NCBI GenBank assembly: GCA_947311845.1
Contig: CAMZMU010000041.1
Span: forward strand, 131,657,731-131,721,730
Direction of reading: 5' to 3'
Origin: Poa pratensis
Taxonomy: Eukaryota; Streptophyta; Magnoliopsida; Poales; Poaceae
Length of the DNA stretch: 64,000 nt
Each line of letters opens with the position of its first letter. The first letter of the stretch is position 1. Positions 49,821 through 60,425 of the stretch are shown piece by piece. Position numbers and translations under genes: made by a program. Below the pieces are notes generated by a model that searched no databases, had not been told where the DNA came from, and saw nothing but the letters and a program-made list of their open reading frames with translations.

Positions 49821-49936
49821 AATTCTGTGGCGCACGGTTGGAGGGATGCGCCACAGAATTCTGTGGCGCATCCCTCCGACCGTGCGCCACAGAATTCTGT
49901 TATTCTGTGGCGCACGGCTGGAAGGATGCGCCACAG
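49821..49936. repeat. Internal TGTGGCGCA array with a 76-bp palindrome
   Basis: Six exact TGTGGCGCA motifs (49826, 49847, 49862, 49883, 49906, 49927) in alternating orientation. Bases 49821-49858 and 49859-49896 are inverse complements with one mismatch, centred on GAATTC. This is not at a CACTA terminus: it lies between the transposase gene and the second gene of CACTA-1. Confidence 0.92.
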
Positions 49937-50164
49937 AATTCAGCTAAAAATAATTTTTTGTTAGATTTAAAGAAAGAACACACACATTTGTTATTCTTTA
50001 AAAAAATATTTTTAGTTATTTTTAAAGAAAGAACAGACATACATTTTAAAGAAAAGGATATACACGCAATTGTTAGTAGACCATTATTTTATTCATGATA
50101 TACATATATATGCTTAATTGTCTCACACACACAAAATTAATACACAAAAAAAGTCTTCTTCGTC

Positions 50165-53100
50165 CCGGCCGGTTCCGAGCTAGCTTCTCTTCTTTCCCTT
50201 CTTCGCGGTTGAATACTTTAGGCCGGGCACCTTGAGATTTCTTCCGTGAATGACAACCTTTAGTAGGTAGGGAGGTCTTCCTTCTTTCTTACTAGTAGTA
50301 GGCATGTCGAAGTACTTGTCGAATTCTCCTCGATCTTCGGATCGCCGTTCTTGTCCAAGTCTTCCTCGTTGGCGTCTCCTTCCATTCCGATGATGCTCCT
50401 CTTGCCCCTCCTCACGACAACACGGCTAGGCTTTGACGGGTCGGTAATGAAGAAGCATTGCTCAACTTGGCTAGCGAGTACCCATGGCTCATTTTTCGCG
50501 GAGGCGTTCTTCGATTTGGCATCGGGTATTACCATGGTGGTGAAATACCGGCCTTCTTTGACGACGTCCTTGGCCCATCTCACACGGAACATTGGCACCG
50601 ACTCTCCACAGTAGTTGAGCTCCCATATCTCCTCGATCCTTCCGAAGAATCTTTCCTTGACAGTAGCCTCGTCATCGCCGTAGGATAGCATAGTTACTCC
50701 TGAGTTTTGATATTCGCTATTCCTGTCCTTTTCCTCGGTGCAGAATCTGAAACCGTGATGTCGTACGACTGATAGGTCCTTACGTTGTGCCCGGGGCCCT
50801 GTGATAAGGAGAATATGAGTTTTTCATCTTCCGTAGATGGCGTTATGCTCTCTGCTTGAACCAGTTGCCTTTTCTTGAACCAACGCGTGAAGCTGGAGTT
50901 GTGCTCTCTGGTTACGTCTCCCTTCTTCCTCGGCCGGCCCAGGTCGATGTAATTTGCTCGATTAAGCTTTTGTGCTCTTCCACCCAAGGTTCGACCAATT
51001 GTAAGTGTTGTAGCGCGACCCGGTGAGCCCTGTCGAAGTCGTCTTTTCGACCATGAATGCCGACAGAGTGAGCGGTAGCCCTCGCGGTGACCAAATCCAT
51101 CGAGCCTGCCGAGGTGCTTCCTGGTGGGCAGACCAACATCCTGGTTCTCGGTGCTTAGATAATTCTGGCAGAAGGAGATGCACTCGTAGGTTAGAAAGCC
51201 CTTGGCCATGCTTGCGTCTGGACGGGCCCTGTTGCGAACGTATCCTTTCATGACACCGTTCTGCCTTTCGAACGGCATCATGTAGTGCAGGAACGTCGGC
51301 CCGAGCTGCCTGATGTCATCAACGACATGGAGAAGGAGATGCACGCAGATCAAAGAATGCGGGCGGGAAGTAAATCTCGAGCTCGCATAGTATCAGCACG
51401 ATCTCTTCCTGTAGCCTGTCGAGCTTCACGCCGATCGACTTCCTGTTGATGACAAAAAGTTGCAAAGGCCAAGCAGCGTATCACGGACGTGCTCGTCCAT
51501 TATCCCTCGGATCGCAACGGGAAGTATCTGCGTCATCAGCACGTGACAATCGTGAGACTTCATCCCGCTGAACCTCTTCTTCGTTGCGTCCAGATATCTG
51601 CTTATCTTCCCCGCGTAACCGTGAGGAAATTTGACTCCTAGGAGGCACCTGTAAAACTGCTCGAGCTCCTCCGGACTCATAGTGAAGCAGGCAGCGGGAA
51701 GCACCACCGCGTTCTTCTTTACCCTTTTGCGGCGACCTTGAGTCCCTTCCGTCTGATCATCATCATCATCGTCGTCATCACTATCGGGGGCCTGAAGATC
51801 TTCCTGATGCCAAGCCATTTCAGATCGTATCTTGCTCTCGTCCATCCTTGGTCTTTTCCGACATGTTGGAAAGAGTGCCAAGCAGACTCTCGGTAACATT
51901 CTTCGTAATGTGCATTACATCGAGGCTATGGGGCGTGTCGAGGACCTTCCAGTACTCCAAGTCGTGGAAAACAGACCTCGCTTTCCATACACCCAGCAGC
52001 GGATCTACCCTCGGTCGCTTCTTTCCCGCGCAGGGCACTCCTTCCAATTTTTCAAAAGCTCGTCGATTTCTGTGCCGCTCCTCGGGCGCGGGCTCTTTCG
52101 AGCTCGTCTTTACCATTGAACAGGTCACCGCGTTTCCTCCACGGGTGATCCATGCGAAGCCACCTTCGAGCCCCTGGGAACACGGTTTTCGAAGACCCGA
52201 GATCCCTTGGTAGCTGGAGATGCGGGGTCTCATCCATGCACCTGACACATGCGCAGAATCCGTGGCCTACCTGGGCCGATACATATGAGCAACCAGGATA
52301 GTCCTGCACCGTCGTGAGCAACGCGGCTCTCATGTCGAAATAATCTCAGTGTAGGCATCCCACGTACGGGCTGGCGTCTCCCACAACGTGGCTAACTCCT
52401 CTTTCAACAGCCGAGATACAGATGTATGTCGATACCTGGTTGTTTCGGCCCCTGAATGAGAATACTCATGTGTATGTACCTTTGCTTCGTGCACAGCCAC
52501 GGGGGAAGGTTGTAAGGCCATACAAACACGGGCCAGGTGCTATGCGTGCTACTCTGGTTGCCGAACGGATTGAGTCCATCGGTGCTCATACCCAGCCTGA
52601 CGTTCCTTGCGTCGCCCCAAATTTTCGAAGGCGATGTCCAATGCTTCCCACTGGCTAGCGTCTGAAGGGTGTGTCAGGATCCTGCCCTTCTCCGGATCTT
52701 CTTCGGGCTTCTCCCTTTCCGCGTGCCATTGCATGAGCTTTGCTTCCTTAGGGTCCACGAAGTACCGCTGCAGACGGGGAGTGATAGGAAAGTACCATAC
52801 CACTTTTCGAGGAACTTTCTTGTTCCCAGTACTCTTGTACCGTCCTTGGCCGCACACCGGACATGTGGTTCTGTCCTTGTACTCGCCCCGATAAATTGCG
52901 CAATCATTGATGCAGGCGTGGTATTTAACGTGCGGTAGGTCAAGAGGGCACACGACTTTCTTGGCCTCCTCGATACTAGTTGGCAATGTGTTCCCCTCGG
53001 GAAGACGATCGTGCATGAATTGCATGTTCTTGCTGAAGCTCACGTCGGTCCATTTGTTTTCTGACTTCATCTCCAAGCATCAAGCGTTACTTGCAAGCGC

Positions 53101-53661
53101 GTATCCTGTGGCCGGCACCCAGGATACAACGGAGTCTTCCGTCTATCTCCATTTGCGCCAGCTTGGCTTTCTCTCTGGCTGCAGCTCTGGCGTTGCTCGT
53201 CTCCTTGAGTAGCAGTTCTTGAACATGAGCGTCCTGCAAGGCCGACATTAGCGGGGTCTGCGTGTTCGCGCCACCACCACCATCTACTCCTTCATCATGA
53301 CCGTGTCCGCCGGCATCTCCTTCGTCATCATGATGATCTTGTCCGCCGACATCTCCTTCGTCATGATGATCTTGTCCGCCGACATCTCCTTCGTCATGAT
53401 AACCATGTCCGGGAGACTCTTCGTCTTCTCGCCCGCCCTCGTCTTCATGCGCACCATTTGCTGTTGGCGCCTGTTGAAGCCTAGCATGAAACCGCGCCTG
53501 AGCAGGTGATCCTCCAATTGTCCGGAATCAGGGTCGATCCAGCTCACGAGTTTGCATGTTCGACACGGACATCTTATCAGGCGCCTGTTGCACCGAATCA
53601 TGTCCGCCTTCGCTTCTTTCTTGTATCTACTGATTCGACCGGAGCTCATCATGACGACCAT
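50165..53661 (-). pseudogene. TNP2-like CACTA-1 transposase, frame-shifted
   Basis: The minus-strand ATG at 53661 starts a transposase-associated domain (53661-53284) with CPCRTC and HLLRRGF. A repeated acidic linker follows (about 53420-53300, three copies of a 30-33 bp unit). Transposase_21-type blocks follow: 53076-52549 with CINDCAIYRGEY, TTCPVCGQGRYK and YFPITPRLQRYF, then pieces at 52521-52052. 52248-51820 ends in the conserved VLDTPHSLDVMHITKNV. 51899-51426 and 51353-50694 are DUF4218-like (ERQNGVMKGYVRNRARPDASMAKG), and 50691-50260 is DUF4216-like. Adjacent blocks are in different frames. Some shifts may be introns, but several overlap and look like indels. The protein would cut at the CACTA ends. 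This copy is probably dead. Confidence 0.88.
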
Positions 53662-54157
53662 GGTTGCCTACGTACGCGGTATACATAGAGCAGAAACGAG
53701 AGTATGTTAATTAGAACCGCAACATGCACACACACAGACACACACATGCATGGTCGCCGGAAAAATTCGGCATGACCTCTCCTAAAAGTAGGACATATGG
53801 GTAATGCAAAAATTTGCCGAAACAAAAATGAATCAACATTTCGGAAAACATCCATGCACCACGCCGGCGCAAGCAACAACAAAAAGCAACAACATGCAAA
53901 TATTCATGCATACCACACAAGCTTCATGTATAAACATCGTCTCGCCATCGTGCAAACCGCCCCGTGCGCGAGAAGCGCTTCACCTATAACAAACATCCAT
54001 ACACACCGCCGGCCACACAAAACATGCATATGCATGTCCATCCAACAATACTCACCTAGTAGATTTGTTACCAAGACGTGACCGTGATCGATGAGAGAGT
54101 TTGTGGTGTTGGAGAGAAAATAGTGGAGAAAAAGAGATGTATTGGGAGAGGAGGAGA

Positions 54158-54168
54158 GTATATATGGA
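54158..54168 (-). promoter_or_regulatory. TATA-like box of the CACTA-1 transposase gene
   Basis: Minus-strand CCATATATAC lies about 500 bases before the transposase ATG. A leader with a possible GTAACA donor (about 54069) follows, suggesting a 5' UTR intron. Confidence 0.5.
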
Positions 54169-54344
54169 GGCTCTCCTAGCCCTCATCAATTATCTATCAA
54201 ACAAAGTAGGTTTAACTACAAAAAATTGAGAAAAGTATGGGCAAAATGGGATGGGAGGGAGGAGGGAGACGAACTGGGTGGAGGAGGAAGAAGAAAATGG
54301 GTGGTAGTTAGGGGCTGCCACCTTTTGTAGATCTGGAAAAGTAT

Positions 54345-54848
54345 TCCTGTGACGCATGGGGCCACATTCGCCACAGAAATGGCTCTTTCTGTGGCACATG
54401 GGCTGGATGCGCCACATAAATCAACATTTCTGTGGCGCATCTGGGTCCATGCGCCACAGAAAAGGCACCCACCCAATCATTGGTGCCGGGGCCCACCATA
54501 TTTCTGTGGCGCATTGGGCTAGATGCGTCACAAAAATGTTTATTTCTGTGACGCATCCAGCTCCATGCGCCACAGAAAAAAGGCCATACGATGCAAGCCA
54601 GCCGTTGGTGGTGGGCCCACCTTATTTCGGTGGCGCATGGGCTAGCATGCGCCACAGAAAGCTTGAATTCCCCCATGCGCCACAGAAAACTTGAATTCAG
54701 TGGCGCATGGCAAGCCCATGCGCCACAGAAAGTAGAGGAATTCTGTGGCGCACCGTGGCTGGTGCGCCATAGAATATTTTCTGTGGCGCACGGCTGTTTT
54801 GGTGCGCCACAAAATGTGGTTCCACAGAAAGCTAGTTTCCTAGTAGTG
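54345..54848. repeat. Right subterminal array and TIR of CACTA-1
   Basis: Eleven exact TGTGGCGCA motifs in either orientation (from 54408 to 54803), and about eight one-base variants such as TGTGACGCA and TGCGCCATA, spaced 15-80 bases apart. It ends in the TIR TTTCCTAGTAGTG. Confidence 0.92.
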
Positions 54849-54851
54849 TAT

Positions 54852-56521
54852 CACCGATGTACCTCCAACCTCCGTTTTGCAAGAGTAATAAATATCCATC
54901 ACATATGTAAGGAAAATATTATGTTGTTGATGTTCGCACAATATCGTGAAGAATACTAGCACACCCATACCACATAGATCAAATATATTTTTGCATTTAT
55001 ACACATAAATACTATGTTTTTTCCATATCGCCAAGAGATAGGGAAATATTCAGACATGGGTGCACATGTTTTTACATGTATGGCCGATGAACGATTAAAA
55101 TAACACATGTACGAATCCAGATAAGTGTTCAGTATTACAACGAGATGAATGGAGAGGTCGATGAAGAGGGCGCAGATGTTGATTGGACTAATGGAGATCG
55201 ATCTAGTGAAGCAACAACAATTTGGTGGATTCCCTCATGCTGCTTCGGACCCCCTCAGGGTGTGAGGTTTTCTTGTACTTATTCTAATAGTGTGCCTTAT
55301 TTGTTCTCCCTCTTGCATATCCGGTCACACATGGATGATGGACCAGAGGGACTTGGGGGAGCATTCTATGACCGCTGGTACGAGCGAGGACACTTGGACC
55401 ATGCGCCTAAAAACCTTCTATTGCCACGGTTGAAACATGGTTCTCATAGTACTAGTACTATTTTTGTATCTTCCCAAGGAAGACTTTCATGACATTCAAT
55501 CAATGTCTTTTCCACCCGGGGGGCTAGGCGCTGCAAGATTAGATGATGATTGCACTCATCGGGTGACAACCATGCTCGAGCCGAGTAAAGGGCGGTCAAC
55601 GGAGCACCATCGGGTCCTCTAATTTGGGTTCACCACTGAACGGTATTGGTTCTAAGCTTGGATCAGAAAGTATGCACCTTATGGGATAAAATATGGGCCT
55701 GCAATCAGGCAGCCGAATGCAAGTTCTCGTTTATCTGGAATTTATGGTATGCCATGAGCTAGCCCTCCAAGGTTGGACACAACCTAATACCATCCCCGCG
55801 TAAAAAAAAAACCTATTACCATTGATTTACCACGTTGGTAGATCAAACACGAGTGTTTTTCTCTATCTCACGGAGGTTTTCACTGGGCAAAAACGTTGGC
55901 GCAACCGTCTTTGATGACGCTCCTGAAAATCTGAGGTACTGGAGTGGTTAACCCACAACTCGGCTCACGACTCTTCGGGCGTTCTCGATACTATTATTCT
56001 TGGGGTACTGTATTGGACGAACCAAGGAATTTGATGATGGACCAACGGTTGGTGTACCGCGGTGATCGTACAACTGATGTGTACCGTCATGTTGCGAAGA
56101 GTGTTTGGAAGCAGCTGGACAGAATAGGGTTGATAGAATGGACGTTTGGGTCCCTTGCCCATGTATTTACTACATAAACTTGAAGAGTTTTTACAAAAAA
56201 TACACAAATAGAGAAACACTTGATCAAATGGGCATTCATGGTAGGGTAATATTGGAGCAATCACGACAAAGAACAATGTATAGCGGATGTTTCTCATGAA
56301 GAGTAGATAGTAGATAAATGCAAAGCAAACACCGACAATGGTGCCGCCATGCATGATGTTGAGATTACATCCATATTACCGTCGACGCAAGACGTTCATC
56401 AAGATGACCACAAATAGCAAGGGGACAAGCCACATGAGCTACCAGACAATGCTATTCAGATGTTGTGGCACATTGAAAAAATATAACGATCAAAAGTGGT
56501 ACGATGGATATGCTTGAGTTA
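54852..56521. other. Intergenic DNA with unrecognised ORFs
   Basis: An ORF at 55145-55492 (115 codons, starting MNGEVDEEGADVDW) and fragments at 55437-55622 and 55944-56177 may be pieces of one decayed gene on the plus strand, since each is followed by stops. I recognise no domain in them. The rest looks like plain AT-rich intergenic DNA. Confidence 0.3.
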
Positions 56522-56523
56522 TA

Positions 56524-56680
56524 CTCCCTCCGTTTTTTAATATAAGATGTTGTAAGTGTTGTACATGTTGTCTAGATACATACTAAAGTGAGTGAACATA
56601 CACACACATGTCTACATACATTTGTGTACACATGCATGTGGACAAATGCTAAAACATCTTATATTAAAAAATGGAGGGAG
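56524..56680. mobile_element. Stowaway-type MITE, 157 bp
   Basis: The inverted ends start CTCCCTCCGT and finish the reverse complement-like ATGGAGGGAG. The inner TTAATATAAGATGTT / AACATCTTATATTAA pairing extends the inverted repeat. Flanked by TA on both sides (56522-56523 and 56681-56682), the Tc1/Mariner target duplication. Confidence 0.93.
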
Positions 56681-57169
56681 TACAAGACTTGGAGAAACCA
56701 ATGTACCCAAAGTGTAAGCCTCACTATACAAAGTTGGCTACTCTGGTGCAACTTTTTTATATGATGAAATGAAGGAAAATCACAGATGGTCATATAAGAG
56801 TGTAATTGTCTTGTTAATATTCCTACACGACTCTCTTCTCAAAGGAAAACACATGCTACAAAGTGCAGACAAAACTAAGGGCTTGTATAATTTGTGGGAT
56901 AGGGAAAGTGTAAGAATAGGAAACTCACATGATTGGAATGACATGTCTAATTGAATACTATAAGAAGAGAAAGTTTATTTGATTGTGGTGAAGCAATTTT
57001 TCCATGAGGTTACCTTTTATTATTTTCCTGTGAAGTTTTATACTACAAGATTACTATGGGATATAAAGTCCTATGAATCAAACGACTTCGAATGACTAAT
57101 TCCTATAGGACTCCCATAGGATTTCAATCCTAACAAATCGTTTAACAATCATATGAATCAAAGGAGCGG

Positions 57170-57560
57170 TTGTGTGACTGTTGGGAATGGAAGTTCAGAT
57201 ACGCTCCTAATGATTGCATATTGCACCATGGACATGCTCATAGTAATTTGTGTGAATACATGGTTTGCAAATCTCCTAGATTCAAAATTCTGAGGGATGA
57301 GGATATAGCTAAGGACAACGAGGATGATATGGATATTGAGCCCAGCAAGAAGAATAAAAATATCGAAAGGAAGGGCATTCCGGTAAAAGTTTATCGACAC
57401 CTTCCTATTATTTCTTCTTCGAAGCGTTTATGCAAACCCGGAGGAAACAAATGTGTTGTCACGCAGAGAATCACACTAAGGACGACATGCATGCTAAGAC
57501 ACCCTGTGGACGCATATTCTTCACAACAGAGGCGTAAGAGTTGTGTGCATCTTTTTTATA
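57170..57560 (+). pseudogene. CACTA transposase fragment (Transposase_21 region)
   Basis: The plus-strand frame reads APNDCILHHGHAH, then KSPRFK, then GIPVKVYRHLPIISSSKRL and MLRHPVDA. These have the order and spacing of the TNP2 zinc-binding segment and the RKV-x-x-x-F/LP-I-x-P-R-L-x-R-L block. Cysteines expected in CPVC are changed and the segment after RLC is shifted. It is a different lineage from the CACTA-1 transposase and lies outside it. No CACTA ends were found around it. Confidence 0.65.
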
Positions 57561-57640
57561 TAGAGACCGGGTGTGAACTCTTTTGTTCATATAGTCTCAC
57601 GATCTTTGATTTAATAAATATTTTGTTACAAAAACATTAA

Positions 57641-58257
57641 TAAAAAGAGCATTTTATCAAAAAAGAGGAGAATAATATTGTTAGTGAAATGCTTTATTTT
57701 AGACCAGGATTAACATGGTACGGGCCTGAAGCCCGTGGAGGAGAGACAATGTTGGCATTCGCAAGTTCACACGCTAGAAATACCGAAAATATGATTTTGT
57801 TCTTGAGATTAATAAAACATATTGTTGAACTAGAACGAACTGATTGCGAGATCAGCTAGCTAGCTAGACCTAGGAGACAGAACGTCAGCGTCCTCACATC
57901 GTTCCTAAGAAACTCTACATTTAGTAATGAACAAAAACAAATGGAGCAATAGCATTGGAGAGTTCATAATAATAGAGCAGCCTCGCGTGCATGCGTCGCA
58001 GTCTTGTCCAGCTTGGAGTTGGAAAAACGCCGCGGTGACGGTGACGCACTGACGCGGAAGCCAGGTTCGTGCATTGCTCGCCGGTGAGGTGTCGCCCAAT
58101 AATTCCAGATAGGACACGCCGGTGAAGTGGCACGATAAGGCCAACAGCAGTACTTGCTTACTTTTTTTTTTGTAGATAGGTTTTTGCATGTTCACGGCAT
58201 CTAGATATTTGTTGAAGAAACTATGCCACGAATCATATATATAGCCCAGACTGCAAA
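57641..58257. other. Intergenic stretch, no gene recognised
   Basis: AT-rich at the start, more balanced after 57900. The minus-strand ORF at 57905-58270 has no recognisable domain. I see no terminal repeats. Confidence 0.3.
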
Positions 58258-58614
58258 GTGCGAAATGCATCTATTGTAGACTCTGCTTCCAGTTCCAAGC
58301 GATCCCATCTAGTCTACTCGTTCGTGTCGTTGGCTATGTCGTGGTCTTCTTCATTTTCATCGTCGTCGCAGCTGCCAACACCAGGCATGGTCGGCGTCTG
58401 GCTCTGCCAGATCTCCTCTAGGCTGAACGGCGGCCGCGGCGAGCTGGAGGTGGCACGCAACAACGGCGTGCAGGCCACGGAAGTAGCCAAGGCAGCAGCT
58501 CCGGCCGGGCTCTTGCATGGCGGGCCGGTGACCGTGGCGACGTGCGGCGGCGGTGCGGGAGCAGTTATGCCGGAGGCCACCGTCTGCCTTCTCGACCGCT
58601 TCGCGCCAAGCTGA
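58258..58614 (+). CDS. Small unidentified ORF, possible short protein gene
   Basis: A 118-codon ORF. From about 58370 the GC content rises sharply, as in grass coding exons. The tail is glycine- and alanine-rich and ends PEATVCLLDRFAPS before TGA. The first part is serine-rich and less convincing, so the true start may be the ATG near 58336 (MSWSSSFSSS). About 120 bases after the stop the DNA turns AT-rich, as in a 3' UTR. I do not recognise the family. It could be a real small gene or a GC-rich accident. Confidence 0.35.
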   Translation: MRNASIVDSASSSKRSHLVYSFVSLAMSWSSSFSSSSQLPTPGMVGVWLCQISSRLNGGRGELEVARNNGVQATEVAKAAAPAGLLHGGPVTVATCGGGAGAVMPEATVCLLDRFAPS

Positions 58615-59096
58615 TGATTCAGCCTCGGATCATATCTGCTGATGCATGGCGTGCTCTGTTTTTTTATGGTTCTTTGTGTCTACGTTTTGTACATATGGCT
58701 CGTCTTGCCTGCTGTTTCCGATCTACTCTTGCACCATGAATTCACGATGCTGAATAACAGAGATGTATAAAATCGCCAAGCAGGTTCTTCATTAATTAAA
58801 TTTTAAATAAACATTTTGAAGAGAACGGGCCAGTAGCCCAATGGAAATATTAGCAGTTGCGAAGCCAGCCACCGGAGTTCGGCTCCTGTGAACAGCCAAT
58901 TTCTTGTGTTCTCGCTAAGGAAACCTAAACAAATTCTTAACAAGGTTTCAACTTTTTTTGTTTTGCCTATCCGCCCGCTTGAACATTTCGTTCGGCAGGC
59001 CGCAGAACTATGCATAGCAGCAGGAAGAGCAACTAAAAGCGGGACTGATTACAAGCAACAGGCTTTCACGAAATAAGGAATCTTAATGTTTTCAGC

Positions 59097-59356
59097 TTTT
59101 CTTCAGTTTTGCTGTACCATCTTTTTGTTAACAAAATTCCCGATGATGACTCTGGATCTCAGAGACTCCGATGAATTTATTATCGTTACCTGGGACTGAC
59201 CTTTTTTTTCTGCGGATACAAAGCCTTCATCGTCATCAATGGCCTTCATGCCCCCAGTTCGTCATGCCAAAAATTGGACAGAAGGCCTAAAATAGGCCCA
59301 TTTTTCACTAGACCAAAGCAACGAAATAACAGCCCAAGATTTGGTTGAAAATCGTG
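59097..59356. repeat. Direct repeat unit 1 (about 260 bp)
   Basis: Starts TTTTCTTCAGTTTTGCTG and ends GGTTGAAAATCGTG. Nearly identical to 59430-59690, with scattered single differences. Confidence 0.93.
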
Positions 59357-59429
59357 GCAAATCCTATGCGGCGCTGCCCGTTAGCGCCGCATAGTGATAC
59401 CGCCGCCTAAAGGAAAGCTTCTGCGAAGG

Positions 59430-59690
59430 TTTTCTTCAGTTTTGCTGTAACATCTTTTTGTTAACAAAAATTCCGATGACGACTCTGGATCTCAGAGACT
59501 CCGATGAATTTATTATCGTTACCTGGGACTGACCTTTTTTTTTCTGCGGATACAAAGCCTTCATCGTCATCAATGGCCTTCATGCCCCCAGTTTGTCGTG
59601 CCAAAAATTGGACAGAAGGCCTAAAATAGGCCCACTTTTCACTGGACCAAAGCAACGAAATAACAGCCCATGATTTGGTTGAAAATCGTG
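59430..59690. repeat. Direct repeat unit 2 (about 261 bp)
   Basis: Copy of 59097-59356. The 73-base spacer between them holds GCGGCGCTG and TAGCGCCGC, which can pair as a hairpin. The period is about 333 bases. Confidence 0.93.
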
Positions 59691-59699
59691 ACCAAGATC

Positions 59700-60425
59700 A
59701 TTGCGGTCGGATAAGAAAATCAAGGCCCTTATTAGGACCGCGCTACGCATTGAGTCCGCATGTTTCCGTTTGCGTCGTGTTGGACAAAACCACGGCCTAA
59801 CACGCGACGCAGATACTCCCTGCCTCCGTCGCGACCCATTCCGTCGAAAGAGACGGAGCGTCCGGGAGTCCGCTCAGTGTTCACCCCGGGCCCACCTGAC
59901 AGCGAACCAACCGCACTTCCATCTCTCATGCGGTTCCTTTTTAATGTTAGGGCCCGTGCGGATATATAGGGACGGCCTCCCCATTTTCCGTCGCCAGTCT
60001 GCTCCCCCACCGCCAACCGCAAAACCTAGCCCCTGCTGGCCGTCGCAATGGGGCCGTCCAATTGGACAGGGATGGGCAAGCACAGCCGGTAGGCGAGCTC
60101 CTCTTCGGGCCATCGCCGCGCCGCCCTAGTCGTCGCACGGGCCGCACCCGCCACCGCGGCATTCCAGCTCGCGCCGCCGGTGGAGGGCCACCAACGCGTG
60201 TGGTAGCGACCGTACCTAAAAAAACATCAGTGACAGTGGTAACGCCGTCCCAGTACCCTGGTCCGACGTGCACTCCCGGACCATTGGCACATCAATCCGG
60301 AGAGGATTCCAGTTCCGCCGGTGCCGACGAGCGGCACGGCCCGTGCAAGGGAGAGATACGGGAGCGCAGGAACAGCTCCCCGCCGACCTCGTTAGTCACC
60401 CGGCAGTTGAATACCCGATTCTAGC
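59700..60425 (+). other. GC-rich block, promoter-like but without a clear gene
   Basis: GC-rich, many CpG. A TATA-like GGATATATAGG lies at about 59959-59969. About 80 bases on, CTAGCCCCTGCTGGCCGTCGCAATGG gives an ATG at about 60048 whose frame soon stops. The ORF at 60062-60424 (120 codons, proline/arginine-rich) has no domain that I recognise. It may be a captured or decayed promoter-plus-exon. Confidence 0.3.

Larger units (their letters stand above)
20025..54848 (-). mobile_element. CACTA-1: 34.8-kb En/Spm-type transposon with nested insertions
   Basis: The left end is CACTACTAGGAAA (20025-20037). The right end is its inverse complement, TTTCCTAGTAGTG (54836-54848), with weaker symmetry for about 15 more bases. 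The 3-bp flanks are TAT on both sides (20022-20024 and 54849-54851), the target duplication length of CACTA elements. Both ends carry TGTGGCGCA arrays. Both genes are on the minus strand: a TNP2-like transposase near the right end and the second CACTA gene reaching to the left end. Taking out the nested elements at 21146-31571, 35003-44844 and 45624-49026 and their duplications leaves about 11.1 kb, normal for an autonomous-size CACTA. Both genes are broken, so it should be immobile on its own. Confidence 0.93.

Noticed and set aside
49253..49915. 220-codon minus-strand ORF
   Set aside because: Much of its start is translation of the TGTGGCGCA palindrome. Only the part from 49585 has any claim to be an exon, and that is weak.
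49821..49936. The internal motif array as the true end of a separate nested CACTA
   Set aside because: No CACTA/TAGTG terminus with a 3-bp duplication is found beside it. Kept as an internal array, with this as the stated alternative.
54308..54694. ORFs on both strands with repeated CGA/MRHR words
   Set aside because: They are translations of the subterminal motif array.
57905..58270. 121-codon minus-strand ORF
   Set aside because: No domain, mixed composition, and it ends in AT-rich DNA. No support beyond length.
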